From: Vespa crabro
Lineage: Eukaryota > Arthropoda > Insecta > Hymenoptera > Vespidae
Assembly: GCF_910589235.1 (NCBI RefSeq)
Contig: NC_060975.1
Span: 3,128,069-3,192,068 of the forward strand
DNA length: 64,000 nt
Reading direction: 5' to 3'
In this document: positions 1 to 12,407 of the stretch, piece after piece
How the letters are laid out: every line of letters starts with the position of its first letter
Position numbering within the stretch: position 1 is the first letter of the stretch
The notes under the pieces: model-generated
What the model was told of the DNA's origin: nothing
Seen by the model: the letters and a program-made list of their open reading frames with translations, nothing else
The model's database searches: none
Translations under genes and position numbers: made by a program

Positions 1-196
1 AATGTACTTTAACCTAATGCTATTTTACAAAGATGGATATCGAAAAACCGGTTTTCCCGCTAATTCTCGTAGTTAGAAGCGCCACGAAAGTCTGTTATTA
101 AATCTGATATCACGAAGATAAACAACTTGTATTTTCATGTTTTTTAGTTATTTAATTTTTTTTTTCTTATCTTTTTTTTATTTTTCTTTTTTATAG

Positions 197-540
197 AACA
201 ATCGAAAAGTCAACGTCTCCAACAAAAACAACAACAACCACCACCTCAAGAATATTATCAACAAAAAAAACAGATTACGAAGAACTGTCATTTGTGTCGT
301 GAAAACAAACGACGAAGTCTCGCTCTTTATATAAGGGAAAAGTCGCGAAGAAGTTCTTGTCAAGAAATACATGAGGAACTTGAAGAAATTGAGGAAGAGG
401 AAAAGGAAATAATAAAGAACGAAAAAAAAGAAATAACTGATAAAACCCATGACAGTAACATATCGTTCATTAGAAACGATGAGAGGTTATGCGAAGCGGA
501 AGAAAAAAAGCTTGAAAATAAATGCATGATACAAGAGTGA
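197..540 (+). CDS. Last exon of an unrecognised gene (Gln-rich, acidic/charged C-terminus)
   Basis: A T-rich tract ending TTATAG (191-196) looks like a 3' splice site. From 197 one frame stays open to the TGA at 538-540, about 114 codons. The encoded piece starts with a Gln/Pro-rich stretch, has a small Cys motif (NCHLCREN, near 283-306), then basic residues (ENKRRSLALYIREKSRRSS), then a Glu/Lys-rich probable coiled coil with a run of acidic residues. The first ATG in this frame is well inside the exon, so the start probably lies upstream of the window. I do not recognise the family. If the KIF14 gene continues to the left, this exon lies on the opposite strand inside a KIF14 intron. It could also be a low-complexity chance frame, so confidence is moderate. 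Confidence 0.42.
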
Positions 541-644
541 AACTCCCCAAGGTATTCGTGCCGTCCATTATTCGTTTGTTAAGATTTTTTTCAAAGATTT
601 TTTTCAAAGATTTTTTTCTCCACGAAAAAGGAGAGAGTGAGAGA

Positions 645-685
<41 letters not shown>

Positions 686-2311
686 AAAGAAAGTTACTCC
701 TAAACATAGATAAAAAAAGCATATTACTTTCTATGCGAACTTTTTTTCTTTCTTTATCTTATAAATTTAAAAATATAAGATTACATAACCTCATCATTTT
801 CACATTATCTTGCATTGTAACTAGCTTATATTCAGCTATGCGTGCACACACATATATTCATTCACATAAATTATAAATATAATATTAATTAACATAATCA
901 TGTTAATATTCAATTTTAACATAGAAATAATCATTTTGTGCCAAGTTTAACTTTTTCGTTAACATTAAAAAAGGATTAGATACGAAACTTCAAATTTCTC
1001 CTAACTATAATATTTGATGTAGAATACTATAACAAGACTGAATGAGTAATGATCAGTACAAATATGTAAAGTTTCGTCCCTTTTTCCGATGAATCATAAC
1101 AGATACAATCATCTAATTACTATTCTCGACAATAATAACGAATTGAAAATAGTTAATAATTTTTTTACAATTCTATATCTCGCGGCCAGTTTGAAATATT
1201 CCATTAAACTTATATTTTTTAAAGGAATTAGAAAAACATCCAAAATTTTTTATATATTCTCGAAAGATTTTATATACATATTTGTAATTCACGTTTTGTG
1301 GAAAAAAAAAACAAAAAAGAAACAAAAAAAAAAAAAGAAAGAAAAATATCTAACTTTTTGCATTTAACATCGTTATTACTATACAAAAAATAACTTTTTT
1401 AACGATGTAATTATATAAAACTCAATACACAACATGCATGTTGTATTTGCGATTTAATGAATTATACATATATATATATTGTAATAAATATATATATAAA
1501 AAAAAAAATAATAAAATCATTATCCAAAAATTTGAGCTTATTTCATTTATCCATTGATAGTTAAACATTTTGTAAAATTTTTTTTACAAATTTTGAGTTT
1601 AAGGTTATGTTTATAACATAAGCACGTACACTAGAGGCGAACGTGTCATATAACATGTATTTCAATTTATAATCCTTTCGAAATTCAAGATAATATTCGA
1701 ATGAAAGTCAATATGTGATTACTATGATAATTTTCAAACTTTGAGACAATATTGAAATATTATCGTAATATTTATCGTAAAAAATATTGAAATATAATCT
1801 ATTTATATTTTAATAAACAATAACAAATATATCTTGGCAAAGATAAAAAAAAAATAATTTTATTTCTTATCGTGTCGATTTGAAATATGAAATCATCTTG
1901 TGGTGTGTGTGTGTATATGTATGTGTATATGTATATGTATGATATCTGTGAACCCATTAAGGCAAGGCAACAAACAAGAAAGTGCGTAAAAGGTTCGAAC
2001 GAACCTACGTGAATCTGGTCACGTACTATCATTCGTCTTGTCATCAGTCGATGCTGACTAACGTTAAACTGACGTGCACAATGTGTTGTTAATATCGTCA
2101 GCTTAACAGATATGTTCTTAAGAAATACATGATAAAATCGATGAGGTAAATGAAATCAAAATGTGATTATCTTTTTTAATCCTTTATAACTCAACTTTTT
2201 GTCTAAAAATGATTATGTAATGTGAAAATTGTAGTCTTACTTATACTAATATGATTATAATATATAATAAATATAAGTTATATTTAATAAATAATGAAAA
2301 ATTTCGAATAA

Positions 2312-2354
<43 letters not shown>

Positions 2355-2571
2355 TTAATATAAAGTAATAATTATTTTATTTATTTTGTGACAATAAAAT
2401 AAAATAAAACTTAAAAAATACAGATATACATATATATGCATATGTATATGACTTCAATTACATGACATTATAAAGGATTTTAAGATAATCGATCCACAAT
2501 TGATATTCATTTTTTTATGAAAAACAATAATGTAACTGTTTGTATAGATAAGAATTAGAAAATTTACTCAC
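541..2571. other. Non-coding stretch between the edge exon and KIF14 exon 5
   Basis: I see no convincing coding sequence on either strand. The stretch holds a compound (GT)n(GA)n microsatellite at 645-684, A-rich runs at 1301-1340, GT/AT repeats near 1901-1938, a perfect 16-bp palindrome AGGTTCGAACGAACCT near 1990, and a (TA)n run at 2315-2352. If KIF14 exons continue to the left, this is intronic for that gene. Confidence 0.6.
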
Positions 2572-4578
2572 TTTTAGTAGCCACGTTAGAACAGATTCAC
2601 GGTATGGGACAAAACCTCGTTTACGATTGTTTGTATTTTCTGCAAGCGATGCGATTACTTTCCCCAAGGTAAGAAGAGATTTATTGATAGATACACCTTC
2701 CTGTTAAAAAAAAAATTGTATAATAAATTCTTAACGTTTAATCATTTTACACATATATACGCACATAATATATACGTACTCTCAATCTATTTCCACTTGC
2801 ACAGGTTTGACTTAATCTTTCACTGCCTGCTAAGTCGACTAAATTTATTTTACTACGACGACTTGCATCAGTGGATGAACATTTCAAATCATTTAATTGC
2901 GTTTGAGTTAATATAATACTGAAAATACTATGTGATCGTGAACTTTTTTCATTCATACCAGTTGCTGCTGTTGCTCTCTGAGAATTACCTACTTTCAACC
3001 AAATCTAAATGGAATATAAAGACAAATTTCGAATGGTTATTAAGCTTTGATATACATACGTTTTTGACTACAATTTGATATCTATTGTTATAGAATTTCA
3101 TACAAGTACCTGTAAGTCTTTATAATTTTTTATACAATGCTGACTTAAATCTACAATATAAGGTCCATAAACTGGATGTTCTCTAACTTTAAGAGCTGTC
3201 CTTTTATCTCCATTGGTAGCACTCGCTAGAAGATCATGTATCTTCTCGTTGTAAATTTCAAAGTAACTTATTTCTACTGTTGTTTTAAAATTTTTATTAC
3301 TGGGTATTTGTGTAAATATTTCCTGGCAAAATCGTGGTATGATACCAGCCTCTTTATCAACGCTCATAGAATTTTCTTGAGAAGATTCAATACCCATCAT
3401 GCTATAACTTTTACCAGATCCTGTTTGACCATATGCAAGCAGACATACGTTATAACCTTCAAATGCATTTTGTACTAATGGCAATACCATGGTATTAAAA
3501 ACAACTTCTTGACTAGCATGTTTAGATATTGACGAATCAGAGTAAGAAACAAAACAATGATCATATGTAAATCTATGTAGTGATGTTTCACAATCTACAT
3601 TAATACTTTGACCATCAATATTTAAAACTGAAGCAATTTTTACCTCACTTAATTCTCTGTAATAATAATAACATCAACATGTTACCCATAAAATGATAAG
3701 AAATATATTATTCTATGAAATTTCTATACAAGGAAATATTATGAAAAGAGAAAATAAACTATGAAAATTTAAATAAACTGACTTACTTTAAATTCAAAGG
3801 TCTCACACGTATACCGACTGTTAAATTACTATTTTCACCTTCAATAGCTTCATCCATTCCAATATCATTAAATTTAACACTAGGCGTTTCAAGTTGTACT
3901 TTATTAAAACAATCAGGAGTTGCTTGTGATAGATTTTGATCACTGAAATATCTTTTTGTAGGAGTCTTAGAAGAAGATAATACGTTCATTTTTGTATTAC
4001 GTGGAGTTAAACATGTTTTTTGCTGCTTTGGTGTACATAAATATCCAGAAACAGCTTTATTATCAGATAATCTGGATACAGATTCTGTCTTTAAAGGAGT
4101 TTTCATTATATTACCAGATATGAAAGAATCATTATTTTGTAATGTATTTATTGTTTTGGAATGTTTATCATCGACATTAGATGATCTTTTCAATGGATCA
4201 AGAAATTGAGAAATCTCATTTCTCGTATATAACTTATGTTTTTTATATAACAATTGTTTTGTTTTATTTTGATTTTTTATTGTAGGTGATTCAGTAAATA
4301 TATTACGGTGTGATGCTTTTGATCTATAAAATACAATTTTAAAATACAATAGATAATAATATTATCGTACAAATCTTCGACATATGAATATTTAAAACAA
4401 TCATAAAATAAATACGAAATAATTAAAATTATATTCTTTATCGATGAAAATAATAACAACAATTGACTTACACCTCTTTTGCCGGAGACTTGTTTTCTTT
4501 GTCAAATTTTATTGGTGACATAGAAAATATTGCGTCGCAAAACCCATGTGGACTAGATTTGGAAATATTGTGCGACAT
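2572..4578 (-). CDS. neb: KIF14/nebbish-type kinesin, 5' part (N-terminal tail plus most of the motor domain)
   Basis: This is a microtubule motor of the KIF14 group, known for roles in the midbody and cytokinesis. Five exons read on the - strand, in phase throughout: 4578-4472, 4323-3787, 3656-3110, 3004-2780 and 2700-2572, giving 515 codons. Residues 1-200 are a Ser/Thr-rich, TP-containing extension. The motor begins with VGIRVRPLN. The P-loop GQTGSGKS is near 291-298, followed by GIIPRFC, KVREHPVYGPY, switch I NEKSSRSHS, switch II DLAGSE and EGVSINKSLLTLGK, and the last exon ends PYRESVLTWLLK. VREHPVYGPY and GIIPRFC are typical of KIF14. The end of the motor (usually GGNSKT), the FHA domain and the tail are missing. 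A good donor (GTGAGT, 2571-2566) follows exon 5, so the gene continues, presumably beyond the left edge. Confidence 0.92.
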
Positions 4579-7230
4579 TTTAACAAATTATGCAGAACTA
4601 TTTTAAATAAAATTAATAACGAAGAAACTGTACCTAAAGCATTACGATGCAACTAAACAAATTTACTGAATCCCGCTCTTCTGACAGTTGCGCTTAAACC
4701 TATGACTATAACAAGAATGGACACAAACACTTTTCTAAACTCACATTATATACAAATGTTTTACAATTTTTGGTTATTACTAAATATAAGTAAACGATAG
4801 TTTTCAATATAATTAATAATTAATTAACAAATTTTTCTTAATAAATTATAACTAATAATTATAAAGAAGATTATAATTATTATTTAAAATAAATAAATGA
4901 AAAGATCAAATTTCCCTATACACTAAACTTTGTATTATAATCAATGGTCGGAATATATTAAAGTGCCTCCTAATGTTATTTTCCAGAAACTTTACTAGCC
5001 AGGGCTGTATCAAACGAAATTAACCAACAACCTATACATAAAAATTTGTTGAACAATTTTACAAAAAATAGTGAAATAAACGTAACAATTAGAAGAAATC
5101 ATTTTCAATGAAATGATCAAAAGGTAAGTAACTTATTAGTAATATATAATAAGTTACTCATATATAATTAAATATTCCTTATTGTTAAAATATTTGAATG
5201 TACGTATCTTATAGCTAATCATGAGTTATAAATTATTAATAATGCTTTTAAATAATAAAATACATTTTTAATTTATTATTTTTTTTATATTTAAAAAAAT
5301 GATCGTAAATAATTTAATGTTATATAAAATAATGCCTTATTACTAACAATCATTATAATTAATCATTACGATCCATTAAGTAACTATATCACAGTACTAT
5401 ATGTGTTCTATATATTATTTAAATAAATATAAAATAATCGAAAATAGAAATTATTTAAATTATTCTATACGAAAGAAGAAAGCCGGCACGTTTACACATC
5501 GGAGTCTGATAGAAGACAGACTCATTTATTATTATTAAAGTCTCCTGGGTCCTTGTTATTGTTTACACCACTGGCTACAGCAACGATTGCGTAGCCAAAA
5601 ATATAAACTTATGTATACATATATACATAATGCGAGATATCAAATTAAAATTATTTAAATGTTCAAAACCTGAATATTACTTATCTTTTTTTTCTTATAT
5701 ATTAAATCTCCATTAATATTAAAAAAAAAAAAGAGATAGATACATGTATAATGTAGGAAAGAAATAATTAAATAAAAATTTATTTATATAAATAAAAATT
5801 AATAATATGATTATGAATGTAACAAAATTAAATTCAAATTTGAATAATATTAATTTTCATACTTATATATAATCAGACAATAATGTATAATATAAAATCT
5901 AAGAGCAGAAACATCATCAAAAAAATTTTATTAATCGTGAAAATAAATGAATATATTTTCTAATTTAATAATTAATTGAATTAGATTCTTGACACACATA
6001 CGTAGCTTCCCTCTATTTTTCTACATCACGAATCAAACTAATATATAATTAATACATAAAAATATATTATTAAATACAAATATATAATTAATAAATCGAA
6101 TAATAAAAGAAATCGAACTTTACTTCTACATATTATATATCTAACTGGTAAATATTCTAGAAACATGATTTTTATGTAAAAACTTATATTATTCACAGAA
6201 GTATTTAATAATCAATAATTTATAATTTAAATAAAATAGGATTCAGTGTGTGTGTGTGTGCTCGTGTGTGTGTGTGTGTATTTTGGGAATCATCGGAAAT
6301 GCTTATTTAATCTTTAGAAGAAGAAATTGAAGTGACATTTACGCGGAAAAGTAATAAATAAATTGAAATATGACGAGGAGAAAGAAGAATTTGACCTACT
6401 TATTCGGACATTACTAATCTAAATAAATTCCAAGAAGAAGAAGAATTGACTTACTGACTCATACAATTCCTTGAAAAATTCCAGCTTTCAATAGCTGCAG
6501 TTACAACGATAAAATAAAGTTCTTATGTTTGCTTTATACATGTGCACTTACACATTATAATCAAGCTCGACAAAGAAGACTTTGACTTATATTTGCAAAC
6601 ACTATTGACGTATATAAATTGTCCCATCGGTCTATATATCAAGAAAATATAATATCATGAAAAAATACCTGCATTTTTTTGCAAGAATAAATGACAAAAG
6701 AAACTCTTTCATTTGCTTTCACACATATTGCACAAAATATACGAACGACGTCGAACTCTGGGATAAAAAACATGGTTTGAATCCATCTCTTTTAACATAC
6801 AATTGTCATACACCACACACACATATATATATATATATATGTTATTTGTCAAATAATCTGGCAAAAATTATGTTTTATGTCTTCTCATTATCCTTGGTTT
6901 TATAATGCTTTACATCAAGAATGAATCAAGTAATAATTCATGATCGATTTCATTAAAAAAATTCTTATTCTAAAGATGAATGTTTAAATAATAATGTTAT
7001 TTTTATTTGATCATTTTAGAATATCATTATAATCGTTTGTAATACAATGCAGGAGTCGAGTATTGTATCATTATAGTAAAAGAAGCGATAAGGAACTCAT
7101 TTACAATTTTTTCGTCATTTTGAGACAAGATGTTCATCGCGCAAGTATTAACGAAAATTTAAAGTAAATACATTTTTATCAATCATTAAAAATTATATTA
7201 ATCATTTTTTCAATAATTTCTACGATTTTT
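4579..7230. other. Gene desert, left part
   Basis: This is AT-rich sequence upstream of KIF14. I find no open frame that looks coding and no splice-bounded exon. It contains short poly-A/T runs, an interrupted (GT)n microsatellite at 6245-6280 and a CACA/(TA)n stretch near 6810-6840. The KIF14 promoter should lie just upstream of 4578, but I can point to no specific element. Confidence 0.6.
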
Positions 7231-7655
7231 TTTATTATAATAGTTATACTAATAATTTTGTTTTTCTTTTTCTATTTCAGAACATTATTGTAATTATACG
7301 AAGTAATGATAAAATTAAATGTTCGTATCGTTAAAATAAAAATTCAAAAAACGCAAGATAGAAGCAATGTTTGTTCATTTGAGTTATGCAATTTAAACAA
7401 GTGTTTTTAAATTGAAATGCAGTCGTTAGAGTCTTTTTCTTTTTAACAATCGCACAGACTGTATTTATGAAAGTCAACAGAGTTTCGCAAAATAAATTCA
7501 ATGACTTTCCGTTAATAAATAACCGCGTATAGAGTCAGTGTATCGTTAAAGAGAATCTCAATCTATAGCAATATCGATTTATCTCATTTTCTATTAGCTA
7601 CGAATTATTCACTCTCAATTATGATCTAAATCGCGGACGAGTTTACAAGTAAAAT
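7231..7655 (+). repeat. Dispersed repeat, copy 1 (possible degenerate retroelement end)
   Basis: The segment aligns over about 420 bp with 10445-10860 in the same orientation. Shared islands include TACTAATAATTTTGTTT, TTCAGAAC, ATGCAGTCGTTAGAGTC, GTTAATAAATAAC, GAGTCAGTG and CTAAATCGCGGAC. The two copies have diverged clearly, with many substitutions and small indels. Two direct copies 3.2 kb apart would fit old long terminal repeats or two insertions of one family. I see no integrase or polymerase coding sequence between them. Confidence 0.6.
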
Positions 7656-8269
7656 TACATAAATTTTTTTTCTAATAATAACAATAATTAAAATAACACT
7701 GAGCATCTAAGAATTTATCATTATATTTACAGATAAAAATTAATAAAATATTTAATCAAATTTCTTTTGATGAAAGAAAAATGATTCCATGAAGTCATTG
7801 CTTTTGAATGAAAAAAGTTCAGTGTAGTTACTGCTTTTGAAAGAGAAAAAATGAGTAGAATCATTGATAAAAGACAATAAGATTTGTGAAATCATAGACC
7901 ACAGGCTCTTAAAACTAGAAAATCACGAAACGAATATAAAATGGCAATTATTGATAGAACAGGAAGTGCTTTAAGGTAAATTTTAAATAAGGTAAAAGAA
8001 ATGGAGAGATAACACTTAAATATATTCTATGTTTTTTACTTCTATGGTATTACAGGAAGCAATATGTTTACAAATTTTTCATTTTCGATATAAGTAATTC
8101 AATATAATTTACAAAATACATCGAATTATGGAATATGTCGAGTTAAGATATTGAGTTAAAGATATCTGAAAATGAAATTTATATAACATTGACTTATTCA
8201 TGATACACGGGAATTACGAAAAAGATAATTAAATGTATAGATATAAAAAATCGACAAGAATAGATAAAA

Positions 8270-8650
8270 TCTTACGAAAGAAAAAAGAAAATCTTATTAT
8301 TTATCGAACGATAAAATCTTTCGATAAAGTATATCTCGCAATACTATCAATTTAAAATCAACTTCAACATTTAAAATGTGTTGAAAACAGATCGATTTAA
8401 ATTGGTATGAAGGAGAACATAAAACCTTTTGATAAGATGAAATGTGGAATAGTGTTTTTATACTTTTTGATTAGATAACAAACAATCTCGCGAAACTATC
8501 GATTTAAAATTAATCGTGTCGAAAACATATTGACTTAAATATTTATATAAGAGAAAATAAAATCTTACGATTGGACGAAATGTAAAACAGTTCTTTTCTA
8601 TTTTTTGATTAGATAAATAAATCTCGTGATATTATCGATTTTTCGTACTT
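8270..8650 (+). repeat. Degenerate tandem repeat of about 140 bp, three copies
   Basis: Three related blocks share the order TAAAATCTTACGA / GATAA / TCTCGCAATACTATC(A/G)ATTTAAAATCAAC / AAAACA-AT-GA(T)TTAAAT. The TCTCG...TATC anchors lie near 8332, 8484 and 8622, so spacing is about 150 and 138 bp. Copies have diverged and the third is truncated. Function is unknown; this is probably decayed satellite-like DNA. Confidence 0.55.
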
Positions 8651-9041
8651 CGTACCGAAAGGCCTTGAACGCGTTAAAGTTAAAATTACTAATTAATTTT
8701 CAAAAAATAATAATAATATTAAAAGAATAATAATATAAAAATAGTCATCATTTTGATGGACGACTGCTTTCACTTTTTCAATATATGATTAATTGCAATA
8801 AATATAATATTCAACAAAATATAACAAGGTTCTTATATCAAGGCATTCTTTTAAATTTATATTATTAACAATAGAATTTACATTTATAGAATATAAAAAT
8901 ATAGAAAAAAATTGTTACATTATAAACGTATAGTATCCGCACTAGATCTTCGGAAGTTGCAGAAGTTACAAAGATCGTGATGCAGGAGATATATAAATTT
9001 AAATTTACAATTCCAAAAATAAAAATTTTGATCTCAGGATT

Positions 9042-10258
9042 GTTGGCCTTGTACAATATAAACATACACAGTCCTTCTATTAATTTTGACTAACCAAATT
9101 AGTTTCCCCTTGCGCTCCGACCAGTACACACCTACTCTCTCTCTCTCTTCCTAAACGCTAGTACTTATAAATTAATACTTTCGATAATTTTATATTTATT
9201 TAAACAATAAATAATCTACACGCATTATAATAAAATAATATTTAAACAATAATAAATCCGTTTAAACATTGAAGAGATGTAAACGCGCAAGAAACATAAA
9301 ATAGTTTTAATATAATATTCCTATACTTTAAAATTTTATCGCAACGTTGTTGGCCTTCTAGTATATAAACATAAATAGTCCTTCTGTTAATATTGACTAA
9401 CCAAATTAGTTTCCCCTTGCGCTCCGACCAGTACACACCTACTCTCTCTCTCTCTTCCTAAACGCTAGTACTTATAAATTAATACTTTCGATAATTTTAT
9501 ATTTATTTAAACAATAAATAATCTACACGCATTATAATAAAATAATATTTAAACAATAATAAATCCGTTTAAACATTGAAGAGATGGAAACGCGCAAGAA
9601 ACATAAAATAGTTTTAATATAATATTCCTATACTTTAAAATTTTATCGCAACGTTGTTGGCCTTCTAGTATATAAACATAAATAGTCCTTCTGTTAATAT
9701 TGACTAACCAAATTAGTTTCCCTTTGTACTCCGATCAGTACACACCTACTCTCTCTCTTCCTAAACGCTAGTACTTATAAATTAATACTTTCGATAATTT
9801 TATATTTATTTAAACAATAAATAATCTACACGCATTATAATAAAATAATATTTAAACAATAATAAATCCGTTTAAACATTGAAGAGATGTAAACGCGCAA
9901 GAAACATAAAATAGTTTTAATATAATATTCCTATACTTTAAAATTTTATCGCAACGTTGTTGGTCTTCTAGTATGTAAACATAAATAGTCCTTCCGTTAA
10001 TATTGACTAACCAAATTAGTTTCCTTTTGCACTCCAACCAGTACACACCTACTCTCTCTCTTCCTAAACGCGAATACTTATAAATTAACACCTTCGATAA
10101 TTTTATAATTATTTAGAGAATAAATAATCTACACACAGTATAATAAACTAATATTTCAACAACAATTCATTCGCTTAATCATTAAAAAGACTATACACGT
10201 TGGTCTTAGAATAATTTTAATTTTAATTTTCATTCTTTAAAAATTTTTATTTTGGGTT
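9042..10258 (+). repeat. Tandem repeat array, four units of about 305 bp
   Basis: Four head-to-tail units start near 9042, 9349, 9655 and 9959. The marker GTCCTTCT recurs near 9071, 9378, 9684 and (as GTCCTTCC) 9988, giving steps of 307, 306 and 304 bp. Each unit contains GACTAACCAAATTAGTTTCC, CAGTACACACCTACTCTCTC, CTAGTACTTATAAATTAA, AATCTACACGCATTATAATA and GTTTAAACATTGAAGAGATG. The middle units are almost identical; the fourth and the outer edges have diverged, the usual pattern for an array kept similar by unequal exchange. A reverse-strand open frame of 60-80 codons recurs in the units, but it has no family resemblance and simply follows the repeat. Confidence 0.9.
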
Positions 10259-10444
10259 AGTTGGCTATGTGTGACGTCCAAAAAATCGGATCTCTGATCG
10301 ATTTTGACTGTTACTGCATCATTCTCTTAAATTCCTGCAAGTAATCATTGAAGCTCTCTCAGGATATCTTTCCTGCATGTAGCTATGGAGACTTAAAATA
10401 AGTATATTCCTAAGTCATACATTTTTTGAATAATTTATATAGAT

Positions 10445-10870
10445 TTTTGTTGTAAGAGTGATACTAATAATTTTGTTTGTATTTTTCTGTTTCAGAACTT
10501 CGTTGCAATCGCGCGTATACCAATGAAATAATAAAAATATTGCGTAGTGATAGCAGTATTTGTTCGTTCGTGTTTCGCGATTTAAACGGCAAGTGTTTTT
10601 GTATCAATTGCATGCAATGCAGTCGTTAGAGTCAGTGTTTGTTCGCAAAGTTTATTGCTTTTTTAACAGTCGCACAGATAGTAAAGTTCCGCGAATTAAT
10701 TTTATTGACTGTTCGTTAATAAATAACTGTCGCGTAATAAAGTCAGTGCATCATTGAAGAAGATTTCGACCAACTTCGATTTCGACCTACCTCATTTTCA
10801 ACCAGCTACGTATCATCCACCCCTCAATTTCGACCTAAATCGCGGACAAGTGTTTTGGAACCATCGCAGA
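10445..10870 (+). repeat. Dispersed repeat, copy 2
   Basis: This is the better-preserved, less AT-rich partner of the copy at 7231-7655, lying just right of the tandem array. It ends in a run of GATTTCGACC-like motifs (near 10765-10845), then AAATCGCGGACAAGTG. I see no terminal inverted repeat and no target-site duplication by eye, so the element class is open. Confidence 0.6.
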
Positions 10871-11570
10871 ACTTCTTAAGTTGTGAGTGAATTTTTAAAT
10901 CCTTCCGATCACTCAATCATGTCGAGGACGAAAGGTCCAAATTGGCACGGGTGATTGGTTGTAATTAATTAGTAGAAGAGCATTGAGTGACCACGAGTAA
11001 ATTTTTTCGGAAATTTACTCGTGAATGGTTTTTTATTTTTTAATTTATTTATTAGATCAAGATAGGGTGTTCGGGCGCGATTAAAGGTCCTATCGTGGAC
11101 TTCGTTTGATTTCTTCGAAATTTCGATGGGGGTACTTCGCGAATTTCGACTTAACAGTAGAATCTATGTAATTATAACACACACGTGAGTGTTATAACAC
11201 AATCGTGACGCGATTAGTATTTCTAAGGAGTGCGTTTTGTTTGTTCGAAATTCGGGAAGCACGAATTCGGATGTGCTTAATTATTCGTTATGTCTGAAGC
11301 GGACGGTGCAAATGGTGGAGCTATCTGTAAGAGGTGTGTTGTAGCTAAAGCTACGCATACCCTGTTAGTTAAGAAGCTATTGCATTGAAGCGGAAAGGTA
11401 TCGCGGATCGGTATCGCGGAACGCGGATTTTAGAGTAGAGTCACCGTTAGCCCGTGGGTCTCCACATGCAGCAACTTCCACGTAGTGAGACCTGGGTCGG
11501 TAGTACTTGCGATGTATTGAAATCTAATGGTAAATCACGCAATATAAGTACTATCGGGCGAATGGCTGCA
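10870..11570. other. GC-richer block with hairpins and a 32-codon open frame; no gene called
   Basis: The composition is visibly less AT-rich than its surroundings. It contains a perfect stem of 13 bp, CACGAGTAAATTT (10992-11004) with AAATTTACTCGTG (11011-11023), and a second palindrome, TTATAACAC...GTGTTATAA, near 11172-11197. A short frame from ATG 11290 to TGA 11388 begins MSEADGANGGAICKRC. These could be the leader and broken coding start of a mobile element following the repeat at 10445-10870, or an unannotated non-coding RNA. I cannot decide between them. Confidence 0.4.
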
Positions 11571-12407
11571 TATTTTAATGTATTTCAAAATCCCTTCAAT
11601 CGAATTCTGATTAAATACTAACACTTTACATCGTCAATTATACTTCAACAGGTAAATAGAAGATATAGTTCAATTCAAATGTAATTTCTTTAAATTCCCA
11701 AATTTATATACTAATTATCGGATATATCAATAATATTTATTATTCTTTATGCTTTTGCAATAAAATGCATACTATTATGATATCGCTGCAAGACACACGC
11801 TATCATCAAAAAAAGATTATACATATGAGAGACTGAAAATTGTGATTTCAGTCTACTAAACTACTTACTCTACCTTACACGAAACCAATAGATATTCACG
11901 CTCGAGAGGTGTATATCAACATAAACTTATACACCAATACGATAAAAGCATGACAAGGAACAATGTTTCTCGTTTGCGATTGTTGTTCATATTTTGTTTA
12001 CACCTGCCGCTGAAGTTACACATGATTCGAGCGAAAAATGGTGAACGAACAGACTTGATAATAGGAACAGTATGAAGTTCATCAAATTAAAAAAAGAGAG
12101 CGAATAATATAAGTGCTGGCATCTTGCGACCATCGCTGTAATTAAACTGACATAGGAGAACTCGATCGCATGAGAAGAAACTATGTTATATATGGCCGCC
12201 AATGTATCATACCTGACAGTTTCCACGATTTTTGTTTATTAATTCTGTTTATTGATATATGTCATGTTTCAAAAATCATAATATATTATAATCCTACTGT
12301 AAATAAAGTTTTGATATATAAATCTCAGATTATTCATTTAAAGTTAAATAGTTTAAAAATTGGAGTGCGTTTAAACAGTTGTAAAGTGTCATTTATACAA
12401 CAACGTA
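11571..12407. other. Upstream region of TRAPPC3
   Basis: This is AT-rich non-coding sequence. No core promoter motif stands out. The first coding exon of TRAPPC3 starts at 12408. Confidence 0.5.

Noticed and set aside
1985..2010. TTCGAAC-containing palindrome as a possible tRNA T-arm
   Set aside because: No acceptor, D or anticodon stem can be built around it; it is a simple 16-bp palindrome.
9242..10091. Reverse-strand open frames of 64 and 79 codons recurring in the 305-bp repeat units
   Set aside because: They follow the repeat period, are AT-codon-biased, have no family resemblance and are disrupted in other units.
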